DNA of 64,000 nucleotides from Streptomyces barkulensis (GTDB lineage: Bacteria; Actinomycetota; Actinomycetes; Streptomycetales; Streptomycetaceae). Each line of letters opens with the position of its first letter. The stretch's first letter is position 1. The notes beneath the pieces are model-generated. The model was not told the DNA's origin. It was given only the letters and a program-made list of their open reading frames with translations, and ran no database searches. A program made the translations under genes and the position numbers. Of this stretch, positions 54,701 through 62,562 are shown piece by piece. The stretch is from assembly GCF_002843305.1 (NCBI RefSeq), contig NZ_PGSG01000110.1, positions 62,001-126,000 of the forward strand, written 5' to 3'.

Positions 54701-57700
54701 TCGACTCCGACGCGGTGGTCCAGTGGATCCTCGACCTGCCCACCGAGGACGAGATGCTCGCCCAGGCGGACGTCGGCACGGCGCCAGGGGTCGGCCTCCA
54801 GGGCGAGACGGACGGGCGCGCCGGCGAACAGGGCGGTGAACTCGACGCCAAAGGCCAGGAACTCCACGCCTCCGGACGTGACGACGCCGGGCGCCCCCTG
54901 GGCGAGGACCAGATCTACCCCGATGTGCCCGAGGAGACCCTGACCGCGAAGGTCCCGCGCGGAAAGGGCCAGGGCGGCCCCGGCGGAGGCGGCGGTCCGT
55001 CCGTGGGCGGACGCATCCCGCCCGAGGCCGTGTCCGCGGTGGCGGAGCACGAGCGCGGACCGCAGATCCAGACCGCGTTCACCGACGGACAGAAGCAGAT
55101 GTCCGACAAGCGGCAGGCCAAGGACAGGGGTTTTAGGGAGTCCCAGGAGCGCCACAGGCGGCAGGTTCGCAGCGAGGTCGAGAGCAACACCCGTACGCAG
55201 GCCGCCGAACGCCGGAAGACCAGGGCCGAGGCGGAGTCCTCCCGTGAGCAGTGGCGCAAGGAGCAGGACGGTGAACTCGATTCCCTCGGCACAAAGAAGA
55301 CCGAGAAGACCGAGAAGATCCGCAGGGATGTCAGGGAGAGGGAGGAGCAGACCGACAAGGACGCCGAGGAGCACCGCAAGAAGAAGCAGGAGGACATCGG
55401 CAAGGAGAAGACCAAGGCCGAGGACGACGCCAGGAACAAGCGCGACACGGCCAAGAGCGACTCCGGCAACTGGCTCTCCAGGGCGTTCGACTGGATCCGC
55501 GACAAGCTCATCGAGCTGAAGAACGCGATCGTCGGCTTCTTCCGCGCCGCCCGCGAGGCGATCACCAGCCTCATCAAGGATTTCAAGGGCACCGTCATCC
55601 GCTGGATCGAGGCGGCCCGGCAGTTCGTCGTCGACAAGTTCAAGGAGTTCACCGAGGCCCTGGTCCAGCTGGGCAAGGACCTCCTCGACGCGATCGTGGA
55701 GATCGCGAACCGGCTGCGGACCCTCATCATCCGCATCAGGGACGCGGCCATCGCCCTGGTCAACCGGATCGCGGACGAGCTGAAGCGGATCGTCACCGAA
55801 CTCCTCGACGAGATCGGCAAGATCCTCAGCGGCGTCCTCGATGCCCTGATGGAGGGCCTCCGGGCGGCGGTCGAGGCCGTCAAGAGCGCGCTCAAGGGCA
55901 TCATGGACTTCGCCATGGGCCTGCTCAGCGCCCTGGGCGAGTGGGCGATGATCGCCGCCGACATCCTCTCCGACCCGGGCGGCTGGCTCAGCGGCGCCAA
56001 GACCTCGGCCGAGGACGGAGCCAGGAACCATCTGTTCCGGGAAGTCACCTCGGCGATCAGGAACTGGTTCAACGAGAAGATCCAGGAGATCCTCGGGCTC
56101 CCCAAGGCCGTCTTCGAGAAGCTGATCGGCGGGGGCGTCAGCAGGGAGCAGATGGCCAAGGAGGCCTGGGACGCCGCGCTCCCCCAACTCCCCCTCATCA
56201 TCGGGGAGATCATCATCACCAAGGTGATCGCCAAGCTGATCCCCGGTGCCGGCTGGGTGATGGCGATCATCGACGCCTTCAAGGCGGCCTGGGAGTCGCT
56301 GAGCGAGATTCTGCGGGCCTTCGGCGCCTTCATGGACTACCTCAAGGCAGTCAAGGGCGGCAACGCCGGTGTGCTGTTCGCCAAGGCCGTGGCCTCGGGC
56401 GTGGTGGCCCTGCTGGAACTGGCCTACCAGGCGCTGCTCAGCGGCATCGGCAAGTACGTGGGCAAGGTCGGCGACCGGCTCAAGGACGTCGCGGCCAACC
56501 TCGGGAAGAAGAAGCCCGGCGCCAGGGACGAGGACGAACCGCGGGACACCGACAGGCCGCCGACGGCGGACAGGCCGAAGGACGATCCGAAGAAGCGCCA
56601 GGACCCGCAGGAGGAGGCGAGGAGGGCACAGGAGCGGACGCGCCGGGCGAACGCGGAGATGTCACGCAGGCCGCCGGCGAAGCCGAAGCGGTCCCGCCCG
56701 CAGAACCGCCCGCAGAACCGCCCGACCCGGCAGCCGGACCCGCCCCGGTCCCGCCCCGACCCCCGACGCCCGGACGACCGTTCGCGTACGGACCGGCCCG
56801 AGCGCCGTACCCAGGACACCGGACGGGACCGCGACCAGGACCGCGACCGGTCCCGCCCGCGCCGCGAGACGGAGGGCACGAGGCCCACCACATCGCGCCC
56901 GCGCCGCACGTCACCGGAGACCCGCGCCGCGAACCGCGCGCGGCAGACGGTCAGGGCCGCCCAGAACCGCATCCGCAGAGCCCGGCAGGCCCTCGACCGC
57001 AAGGACCGCGACGGCCGCCTCGACCGCTCCCTGGACAACAACGCCCGTCGCATGCGCGACGCCCACCGTCGCCGCCGTGCCCTCCTGCTCGACCAGCGCC
57101 ATCGCCGCCAGGAACGGAAGCGCCGACTGCGCGACCAGCGCCGGAGGAAGGAGAACTCGCCGGAGTCGAAACAGGAGCGCCTTTCCCGGATCGTCGCAAA
57201 GCTTCGCCGGATTCTGCTGCCGCTTCTGAAGGTAGGGATACGCGGACCTGTGTACCACGCACTGCTGAGGGCGCTGCGTGCTTGGCACAGGCTGACGAGG
57301 CTGTACGTGTCAGGTTTTTCCGAGCCTCGTGTCATCGCCGCGCTCAATCCGTCTAGGACCGTCACTCCTTTCGAGTGGGAAGAGGACGAAGAGGGTTATA
57401 CGGTAGCCACCTTCGAATCCTTTGACACGGAAAACAGATTTCCGCAGCGGAGTCGGAAGAAGGACAAGCAGCCAGTGGAGGACGATCCGAGAGTTGCGGA
57501 GTTCCGTCGGATCATCGCAAGGGAGTTGGGTAGCCTTCCGGAAGATTCCGACCTGGAGACGGTTAAGGAAATGTGTCGGTCGATCACGCGAAACAACCCG
57601 AAGCTTGACGTGAGGGCGAACCACCTTAGGTGGCTGGACGAGTCGGAGGACTCCTCCACTCTGCTTCTGAACCACCCCGGTGCGGCCGTACCGGCCGTCG

Positions 57701-58236
57701 GCAGATTTCAGAAGAACAACTACTACGAACCTACCGGGGAGCGAAACGCGCAGCTTGTGATCGCCGACGTGTACGGCAATGAATACGTCCGGGACAAGAT
57801 GGGGAAAAAGGTTCCCAGGCGCGTTGCGCGTAACTTGTCGAAACAGGACAAGAAAACCTATGGCAGTATGGGTATAAAACCCCGCGACGCGGACGCGAAT
57901 GTGCCCGTTTGGCTGCATGTCGCGGGCGCGCAGGACTCCCCTTTCATATCGACCACGAAAGTGAGGAGCGGGAACATCACAAACCCGGAAGGAAGGCTGT
58001 TCGGTGAAGGCGAGGGGTTCGGCTATTTTGGAACCGTCGAGATCGACCTCTCCCACGTGGCCCCGTCGAACATCTATGACCTCACCAGGAGGGAGGGGCA
58101 GGACGAATGGCAGTTGAGTGCACCGAACACGCCGATCAAGCAGCAGGCGCTCGGTGACGTCGTGAGGACTCAGGAAGTCCTCGTGAAGGGACCGATTCCC
58201 AAGAAGGCCATCAAACTCATCAGAGCCCAGAGGTAG
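51787..58236 (+). CDS. Giant DUF4157 CIS protein with candidate C-terminal toxin domain
   Basis: 2149 residues. DUF4157 (eCIS core) domain at ~38-125 with HELLHTVQ (H112, E113, H116), a zinc-protease-like helix. Then ~290-1075 is a disordered Gly/Pro/Asp/Glu-rich region with a few short ordered pieces (SLEPGPSGEP-like). A long charged coiled coil (~1080-1230) leads into an amphipathic helical stretch (~1232-1572), then an Arg/Pro-rich region (~1578-1798). The last ~350 residues (from nt ~57180) show a lower GC and a more ordered sequence. FISTT (2053-2057), DLTRREG and EVLVKGPIP (E2130) faintly recall ADP-ribosyltransferase ends, but this is unproven. DUF4157 proteins fused to variable C-termini are known CIS cargo candidates. 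Confidence 0.85.
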   Translation: MSSHTASQETRSAQDAKRRRRGERKERGAKSPVPEPKDIVGGAGRPLDTSVRRELEERLGHDLGRVRLHTDRDAAALTDLLGADAVAVGQDIFFREGAYRPGTADGMRLLAHELLHTVQNPDGLGALRAGRDLGAVSLPQQTVEREAEAAAQETAARDAARDGGAGGPAAERVEEGRATPGWLRYATVDADRRRMEQLDPAMLLDRLANGVLRSLRGDPQDRSKRVRIQLARFSPEMQDAVLDRLESHLLSSEFDRLIELVEEAEDEGTPEPEALGAPEAVPDATEQLEDDREEAEAADRRQRTEDERLREQRTDGERQDSEGAAGREGKGRAAPVRPDRQRRGRGDTGAVHPGTQRPTGRSGGSERPGEGTGASGPSGDRATASGAGAARPRQQDGSGTDGRSEEPGAGGTPVASKEESAARNRPGAVEPLIAGQQPVQADGRDTRGGKRAGVEPGPLLRTADPGDRSTLEGKRPQDEPALAQDEPIGLEPGPSGEPGALDGLEDERAADRDSAWNVELRPEDFLPATDLDVSGVPTADETVPGSDTGGRVPSFPEPPATKAEQVQARRDAEDAEEAASEDAGFAAPLPADSGASISPATGAEAGERMTRGLGTGTPGPREADPRPPSPDTAGDRTDAPEPKPDPTAPEGPQQEEERQTEPEKAPETDTADTADTGASKEEATESGTSGSSGTGTSSGTSTASSATAPGAGASGAPSGGGATGTTAPGPAADTPAEASPARDTHVSGADGGDGFTSDATPGDGAGSRQRREPVAPEPRPGPAPAPRSTSRPSRSVSGGGGTRSASGGGGGGGGGARPTASSRPKKDPAAPNLSKVTPEAGLSTAAGLRPHRALEALGGVNGAVDKTVGDEHQALQDAPPTTERPAGAPQTLHGAPKTSAPGQYSGDPAARIDAPEKEKAEVTGDKAPEGEIPGEDIEEPSTLEGLLAGGAQLVVGAINGVADFLGADEDLIDSDAVVQWILDLPTEDEMLAQADVGTAPGVGLQGETDGRAGEQGGELDAKGQELHASGRDDAGRPLGEDQIYPDVPEETLTAKVPRGKGQGGPGGGGGPSVGGRIPPEAVSAVAEHERGPQIQTAFTDGQKQMSDKRQAKDRGFRESQERHRRQVRSEVESNTRTQAAERRKTRAEAESSREQWRKEQDGELDSLGTKKTEKTEKIRRDVREREEQTDKDAEEHRKKKQEDIGKEKTKAEDDARNKRDTAKSDSGNWLSRAFDWIRDKLIELKNAIVGFFRAAREAITSLIKDFKGTVIRWIEAARQFVVDKFKEFTEALVQLGKDLLDAIVEIANRLRTLIIRIRDAAIALVNRIADELKRIVTELLDEIGKILSGVLDALMEGLRAAVEAVKSALKGIMDFAMGLLSALGEWAMIAADILSDPGGWLSGAKTSAEDGARNHLFREVTSAIRNWFNEKIQEILGLPKAVFEKLIGGGVSREQMAKEAWDAALPQLPLIIGEIIITKVIAKLIPGAGWVMAIIDAFKAAWESLSEILRAFGAFMDYLKAVKGGNAGVLFAKAVASGVVALLELAYQALLSGIGKYVGKVGDRLKDVAANLGKKKPGARDEDEPRDTDRPPTADRPKDDPKKRQDPQEEARRAQERTRRANAEMSRRPPAKPKRSRPQNRPQNRPTRQPDPPRSRPDPRRPDDRSRTDRPERRTQDTGRDRDQDRDRSRPRRETEGTRPTTSRPRRTSPETRAANRARQTVRAAQNRIRRARQALDRKDRDGRLDRSLDNNARRMRDAHRRRRALLLDQRHRRQERKRRLRDQRRRKENSPESKQERLSRIVAKLRRILLPLLKVGIRGPVYHALLRALRAWHRLTRLYVSGFSEPRVIAALNPSRTVTPFEWEEDEEGYTVATFESFDTENRFPQRSRKKDKQPVEDDPRVAEFRRIIARELGSLPEDSDLETVKEMCRSITRNNPKLDVRANHLRWLDESEDSSTLLLNHPGAAVPAVGRFQKNNYYEPTGERNAQLVIADVYGNEYVRDKMGKKVPRRVARNLSKQDKKTYGSMGIKPRDADANVPVWLHVAGAQDSPFISTTKVRSGNITNPEGRLFGEGEGFGYFGTVEIDLSHVAPSNIYDLTRREGQDEWQLSAPNTPIKQQALGDVVRTQEVLVKGPIPKKAIKLIRAQR
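57180..58236 (+). other. Lower-GC C-terminal cassette of the giant CIS protein
   Basis: Within the giant gene, sequence from about 57180 loses the high GC, Arg-rich codon pattern of the preceding 600 bases and includes AT-richer codons (TTT, GAA, AAA, ATA). The boundary is approximate. The shift continues through the next gene (58262-59023), then stops at 59038. Confidence 0.7.
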
Positions 58237-58261
58237 GGTCCGGATTTTACAGAGGATGGTA

Positions 58262-59023
58262 ATGCGGAAATTTGACAGCTATCATTGGCAGAACGCTGTT
58301 CTGGATGATCCCGACCTGCAGGCCGCCAGGAACCGTCTGGGGCGCTCGCCGGGCGATGAAGAGGGTGTGCGTTCCTTCTTGACGCTCCTGCGCAGTTCTG
58401 AGGAAGCAGCCCGAGGGATCGCCCTGGACTACTATTATCACGCCGCTTCGCAGGAGAGATACGGCTCTCCGAATCCTTTCTCCGGATTCCGTTCCGAAGT
58501 ACTGGAGGCTGCGCGAAACATACTGCGCGCTCCCGCTCGTCCGGCCCGTGAATCCGGCGGTGACTTCGATGGGGCGGAGCATGCGAGTGCGCTTGTCGCG
58601 CTGGCGAACGAGGCAACCGAGCAGGATTCCGGTCTTGTGGTCGATGCTCTGCGGAAAGCGTCGAGTTTTGACACCGTATCGGCGGCACTCCAGGTGGCGG
58701 GGCGAATCATGCGATGGTCGGACCCGCCTCCCGATAACCTGGTTTCATCCATTCTGTTGATTGTTCACGACGAAGATCTCGATCTGGACGAACGCCTGGA
58801 GGCCCTGCAGGCCCTTGCGCGGGGGAAGACCCCGGAAACCCTCCGTGAGCTTGCCCGGGTGGCGGAATTTCGCGATCCGGTGCTGCAGGTGACGGCGACG
58901 CACGCCCTGGCCTTCCATGACCTGGAGACATATAGGTCTTTCGTCGAGGAGCGATTCGCTTCCTGGCCGGACGATTCCCCTTACCCGGCGAGCGAAGTTC
59001 GAGACCTGCTGAGCAGCGAGTGA
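58262..59023 (+). CDS. Helical-repeat protein, candidate immunity protein
   Basis: 253 residues. All-helical, acidic, with three or four repeat-like pairs (e.g. LDLDERLEALQALARGKTPETLRELARVAEFRDPVLQVTATHALAFHD in parts) resembling HEAT/armadillo repeats. No signal peptide, so it stays in the cytoplasm. ATG 58262 follows AGAGG at a 6-base gap; ATG 58256 is less well spaced. It lies 25 bases after the giant gene and shares its lower-GC composition, but neither resembles structural CIS proteins. By analogy with polymorphic toxins it may neutralise the C-terminal domain; a role in folding or release is possible. Confidence 0.65.
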   Translation: MRKFDSYHWQNAVLDDPDLQAARNRLGRSPGDEEGVRSFLTLLRSSEEAARGIALDYYYHAASQERYGSPNPFSGFRSEVLEAARNILRAPARPARESGGDFDGAEHASALVALANEATEQDSGLVVDALRKASSFDTVSAALQVAGRIMRWSDPPPDNLVSSILLIVHDEDLDLDERLEALQALARGKTPETLRELARVAEFRDPVLQVTATHALAFHDLETYRSFVEERFASWPDDSPYPASEVRDLLSSE

Positions 59024-59037
59024 TCAAGGAGAAGACA

Positions 59038-59721
59038 ATGACCCGCTACGCGGACATTCCCAGGCCCATCCGGTCCGGGATCGTGATCGTCGACCCCGAG
59101 CGGGGGATACCGCAGCGCATCATCGTGCTGCAGTTCAACCCCGACACCCTGGAGCGCGGCATCAGCCCGCAGGCCGCGGGCGGGAGCGGGGACGCCGGGG
59201 GCGGGGGGAGCGGAGGGGACCGGAACGAGGCGCTGCGGCTGAAGGGGCCGGCGCAGGAGACGTGGAAGTTCACCGCCGAGATCGACGCCACCGACCAGTT
59301 GGAGCTGGCGGCGCCCGACGGAATCCATCCGCAGCTCGCGACGCTGGAGATGCTCGTACAGCCGACCACCGCCCAGCTCAGGGAGGCCACGCGGCTGTCG
59401 GAGAAGGGCGCCATCGAGATCAGCCCGATCGAGATGCCGCTGACCCTGTTCACCTGGGGCAGCAAGCGCGTCATGCCGGTGCGGCTGACGGAGCTGTCGG
59501 TCAACGAGTCCGCCTTCGACGTGAACCTCAACCCGATACGGGCCTCCCTGAGCATCGGGATGAAGGTGCTGACGGTGAGCGACCTGCCCGCCGGGCACCG
59601 CGGCGCCGAGCTGTACCTGGCCCACCTGGCGCAGAAGGAGCGGCTGGCGGGCACCGCGCGGGCGGGGACTTTGGGGGCGCTCGGGCTGACCGGGGCCGAC
59701 ATCGGAGCGGGGAGGGTGTGA
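59038..59721 (+). CDS. CIS tube-initiator/adaptor protein (Afp7/Pvc7-type)
   Basis: 227 residues. The Afp7/Pvc7-like 'CIS tube protein' family: RSGIVIVDPERGIPQRIIVLQFNPDTLERGISPQ (in parts) and WGSKRVMPVRLTELSVNESAFDVNLNPIRASLSIGMKVL (in parts). A Gly-rich loop interrupts the N-terminal half. Such proteins bridge the first tube ring to the spike. ATG 59038 is preceded by AAGGAG (59026-59031), giving better spacing than GTG 59020. GC content returns to the high operon level here. Confidence 0.85.
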   Translation: MTRYADIPRPIRSGIVIVDPERGIPQRIIVLQFNPDTLERGISPQAAGGSGDAGGGGSGGDRNEALRLKGPAQETWKFTAEIDATDQLELAAPDGIHPQLATLEMLVQPTTAQLREATRLSEKGAIEISPIEMPLTLFTWGSKRVMPVRLTELSVNESAFDVNLNPIRASLSIGMKVLTVSDLPAGHRGAELYLAHLAQKERLAGTARAGTLGALGLTGADIGAGRV

Positions 59722-59727
59722 GGGGCC

Positions 59728-60108
59728 ATGGCCGATGAGAGCGGGACATACGGCAGCTTGCCGGACGGGCTCCCGGGATCACATCCATACCCGAGGACGA
59801 GCCGGTACCACGACGCCGAGATCGCCGTGCACCGCATGCCCGACGGCACCGAAGTCCGTTACACCAGGCGGCGGTTGCTGCCCCCGCTCCCGGCCGGTGG
59901 GGGCGAGGACACCGCCGTCCACACCGTCAGCGGCGGCGAGCGCCCGGACCAGCTCGCCCAGCGCTACTTCGGCGACCCCTCCCAGTGGTGGCGGATCGCC
60001 GATGCCAACCCCGTCCTCGACCCGCGCGAGCTGACCGCCGAGCCGGGACAGGAGATCGACGTGCCGCTGCCCGGCGGCTTCCCGGGAGGAGGCGCACATG
60101 GCCGATGA
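59728..60108 (+). CDS. CIS LysM-domain baseplate protein
   Basis: 126 residues. The C-terminal half is LysM/tail-X-like: HTVSGGERPDQLAQRYFGDPSQWWRIADANPVLDPRELTAEPGQEIDVPL (in parts). It sits between adaptor and hub as gpX-like proteins do. ATG 59728 is 6 bases after the adaptor stop. Its last 11 bases overlap the hub gene. Confidence 0.87.
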   Translation: MADESGTYGSLPDGLPGSHPYPRTSRYHDAEIAVHRMPDGTEVRYTRRRLLPPLPAGGGEDTAVHTVSGGERPDQLAQRYFGDPSQWWRIADANPVLDPRELTAEPGQEIDVPLPGGFPGGGAHGR

Positions 60109-61237
60109 GCGTGTCGGCGGCGGACCGATCCATCTGATCCTGAGCATGGGCCCCCACCTCGCCCGGCCCGTTCCCCGGGCGGTGAGCGAGGCGCTGCTGT
60201 CCGCGCAGATCACCAGCACCGCGGGCGAGCGCTCCGGCTTCCAGCTGGCGTTCGACCTCACCAAGAAGGGCGCGATCATCTCGAACCTGCTGCCCGAGGG
60301 GTTCTTCGACCCGCGCACCCGCGTCATCGTCACCACGGTGATCAGGGGAACGCCCACCGTCCTCCTCGACGGCCTGATCGTGCGCCAGGAGGTCGGGGCG
60401 AGCAACCAGCCCGGCCAGACGACCCTGACCGTCACCGGCGAGGACCTGAGCATCCTGATGGATCTGGAGGAGAGGGTGGACCGCTACCCGAACCTCTCCC
60501 CGGCCCGCCGGGTGGAGCGCATCCTGGCCCGGTACGCCGACTACGGCGTCCACCCGGACGTCCACCCCGAGCAGATCGTCCAGCAGCCCCGCGCCGAGCG
60601 CCGCGTGGACTACCAGACCGGCACGGACCTGGCCTACGTCAACGAACTGGCCCGCGCCAACGGCTACGTCTTCTACCTGGAGCCCGGTCCGCGGCCCGGC
60701 CGCTCCACCGCCTACTGGGGCCCGCAGCGCCGCGTCGGCCTGCCGCAGCACGCGCTCAACGTCAACATGGACGTCCACTCCACCGTCGACCAGCTCACCT
60801 TCGCCTACGACGGCGCCGCCCGTGAGGAGCCGCAGGCCCACTGGCAGGACCCGCGCACCCGCGAGTCCACCCTGATCCCCCAGCCCGACATCGGCCCGCT
60901 GCGCCCGCCGCTGGGCAGGCGCGCGAGCCCGGCGCTCAAGCGCCGCCGACTGGCCGGCACCGCCAAGAAGGACCAGGCGCAGGCCAGGGCCGAGGCGCTG
61001 GCGCGGGCCGCGACGTCCGCCGACGCGATCTCCGGCTCCGGGCAGCTCGACGTCAACCGCCACGGCTACGTACTGCGCCCGCGCGAGCTCGTCGGCGTGC
61101 GCGGGGCGGGCGTGACCTACGACGGCGAGTACTACGTCACCTCCGTCACGCACAACCTCACGCCCGGCTCGTACCGGCAGAACTTCACGCTCTCGCGCGA
61201 GGGCCTGATCGCACGCGGGGACACCGTCCGCCCGTAG
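60098..61237 (+). CDS. CIS hub protein (gpD/Pvc8-type)
   Basis: 379 residues. Late-control-gene-D/VgrG N-terminal fold that forms the spike-binding hub. ADERVGGGPIHLILSMG and DYQTGTDLAYVNELARANGYVFYLEPG (in parts) are typical, as is the C-terminal DGEYYVTSVTHNLTPGSYRQNFTLSREGL (in parts). ATG 60098 is preceded by GGGAGGAGG and overlaps the LysM gene by 11 bases. Confidence 0.92.
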   Translation: MADERVGGGPIHLILSMGPHLARPVPRAVSEALLSAQITSTAGERSGFQLAFDLTKKGAIISNLLPEGFFDPRTRVIVTTVIRGTPTVLLDGLIVRQEVGASNQPGQTTLTVTGEDLSILMDLEERVDRYPNLSPARRVERILARYADYGVHPDVHPEQIVQQPRAERRVDYQTGTDLAYVNELARANGYVFYLEPGPRPGRSTAYWGPQRRVGLPQHALNVNMDVHSTVDQLTFAYDGAAREEPQAHWQDPRTRESTLIPQPDIGPLRPPLGRRASPALKRRRLAGTAKKDQAQARAEALARAATSADAISGSGQLDVNRHGYVLRPRELVGVRGAGVTYDGEYYVTSVTHNLTPGSYRQNFTLSREGLIARGDTVRP

Positions 61238-61277
61238 GGGCCACCGAGACCATCCAGACCGACCAGGAGCAGTCCGT

Positions 61278-61823
61278 ATGGCGCCAGCACCGAACAACCG
61301 CTTCCTCGGCAAGTTCAGAGGCCGGGTGGCGGACAACGACGATCCGCTGGGGATCGGCCGGATCACCGCCCACGTCCCGGACGTGCTCGGCGACGAGGCC
61401 TCCACCTGGGCCATGCCCTGCCTCCCCTTCACGGGCGAGCGGTCCGGCCAGTACGTGGTCCCGGGCCGGGGAGCGGGCGTCTGGATCGAGTTCGAGCAGG
61501 GCGACCCGAGCTACCCGATCTGGACGGGCTGCTGGTACGGCGAGGCGGGCGAGTTGCCGGAGGACGCCCGGGCCGCGGCGCGTACGGGCGCCGAGCCGGT
61601 CGTCATCCAGACCCGCGGCGGGCACAAGATCGTGGTCTCCGACGACCCGGAGACCGGGATCCTGCTCCAGGCGCCGGGCCCCGGCGAGGGCAGGCCGGGT
61701 CCGTACATCCGCGTCACCCGGGACGGAATCCACATCGACAACGGGCAGGGGGCCTCGGTCTCGGTGGCCGGGGACCGGGTCGACGTCAACCAGGGCCGGC
61801 TGATCGTGCCCATCAAACGCTGA
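61278..61823 (+). CDS. CIS spike base protein (gpV/gp5-like)
   Basis: 181 residues. The OB-fold opening FLGKFRGRVADNDDPLGIGRITAHVPDV (in parts) and the WIEFEQGDPSYPIWTGCWYGEAGELP motif match the gp5/VgrG spike base, followed by a short beta-helix (RGGHKIVVSDDPETGILLQAPG to IHIDNGQGASVSVAGDRVDVNQGRLIV, in parts). ATG 61278 follows CAGGAG. It forms the trimeric needle under the hub. Confidence 0.92.
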   Translation: MAPAPNNRFLGKFRGRVADNDDPLGIGRITAHVPDVLGDEASTWAMPCLPFTGERSGQYVVPGRGAGVWIEFEQGDPSYPIWTGCWYGEAGELPEDARAAARTGAEPVVIQTRGGHKIVVSDDPETGILLQAPGPGEGRPGPYIRVTRDGIHIDNGQGASVSVAGDRVDVNQGRLIVPIKR

Positions 61824-61843
61824 ACGGGACGGGGAGAAGAGTC

Positions 61844-62182
61844 TTGCCGGGAGAAGTCACGCACACGGGAACCGCGGTCGGCTGCCCGCACGGCGGCCGG
61901 GCGAGCGCCGCGGGCGCCGACGCGCACGGGGTGCTGGTCGACGGCCTGCCGGCCGCCACCGGCACGCTCGTCCACACCGTCACCGGCTGCCGCCACACCG
62001 TCGACGGGGTGCCGGTGCCGTGCACCACCGTCCGCTGGACGCCGGCGGAGGGCGGGGTGACGGTGGACGGCTCGCCGCTGCTGGCGGAGGGCACACCGGG
62101 CATATGCCTCACCGCACGGCTCGTGCCGCAGGGGCAGCCGCTTGTCGCACCGGCGGCGCACAAGGGGGTGACCTGCGGATGA
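61844..62182 (+). CDS. CIS PAAR-like spike tip protein
   Basis: 112 residues. PAAR/DUF4280-like cap of the spike. Cys/His residues at the ends of the sequence (VGCPHGG and HKGVTCG) and CRHTV, CTTV and GICLTA between them may coordinate metal. TTG 61844 is the only in-frame start and has GGGGAGAAG at a good distance. Its stop overlaps the next gene (ATGA). Confidence 0.82.
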   Translation: MPGEVTHTGTAVGCPHGGRASAAGADAHGVLVDGLPAATGTLVHTVTGCRHTVDGVPVPCTTVRWTPAEGGVTVDGSPLLAEGTPGICLTARLVPQGQPLVAPAAHKGVTCG

Positions 62183-62562
62183 GGGCCGGGGCGGCACGCC
62201 GGGACATCGCCTTCCCCTTCCGCGCCGACCGGCGCGGCCGCACCGCGCACGCGGCGTACGAGGAGCACGTGCGCGATCTGATCGAGCAGTTGCTGTTCAC
62301 CAGCCCCGGCGAGCGCGTGATGCGCCCCGACTTCGGGTGCGGGCTGCTGGACCTGGTGTTCACGCCCAACAGCCCGGAGCTGGCCTCCGCGCTGGAGCTG
62401 TCGGTGCAGGCCTCGCTCCAGCGCTGGCTGGGCGAGCTGATCGCCGTGGAGGACCTGGACGTGGTCGACGAGGAGAACACCGTCCGCGTTCATCTGCGCT
62501 ACACGGTGCGCGCCACGGCGAGCAGACGCGACGAGGTCTTCGAGGGGAGGGCCGCGGCATGA
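62179..62562 (+). CDS. CIS baseplate wedge protein (gp25-like)
   Basis: 127 residues. GPW/gp25 family: IAFPFRADRRGRTAHAAYEEHVRDLIEQLLFTSPGERVMRPDFGCGLLDLVF (in parts) with the conserved EIR-like PGERVM segment. It links sheath and baseplate. ATG 62179 overlaps the PAAR stop by four bases. Its stop overlaps the next start. Confidence 0.92.
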   Translation: MRAGAARRDIAFPFRADRRGRTAHAAYEEHVRDLIEQLLFTSPGERVMRPDFGCGLLDLVFTPNSPELASALELSVQASLQRWLGELIAVEDLDVVDEENTVRVHLRYTVRATASRRDEVFEGRAAA

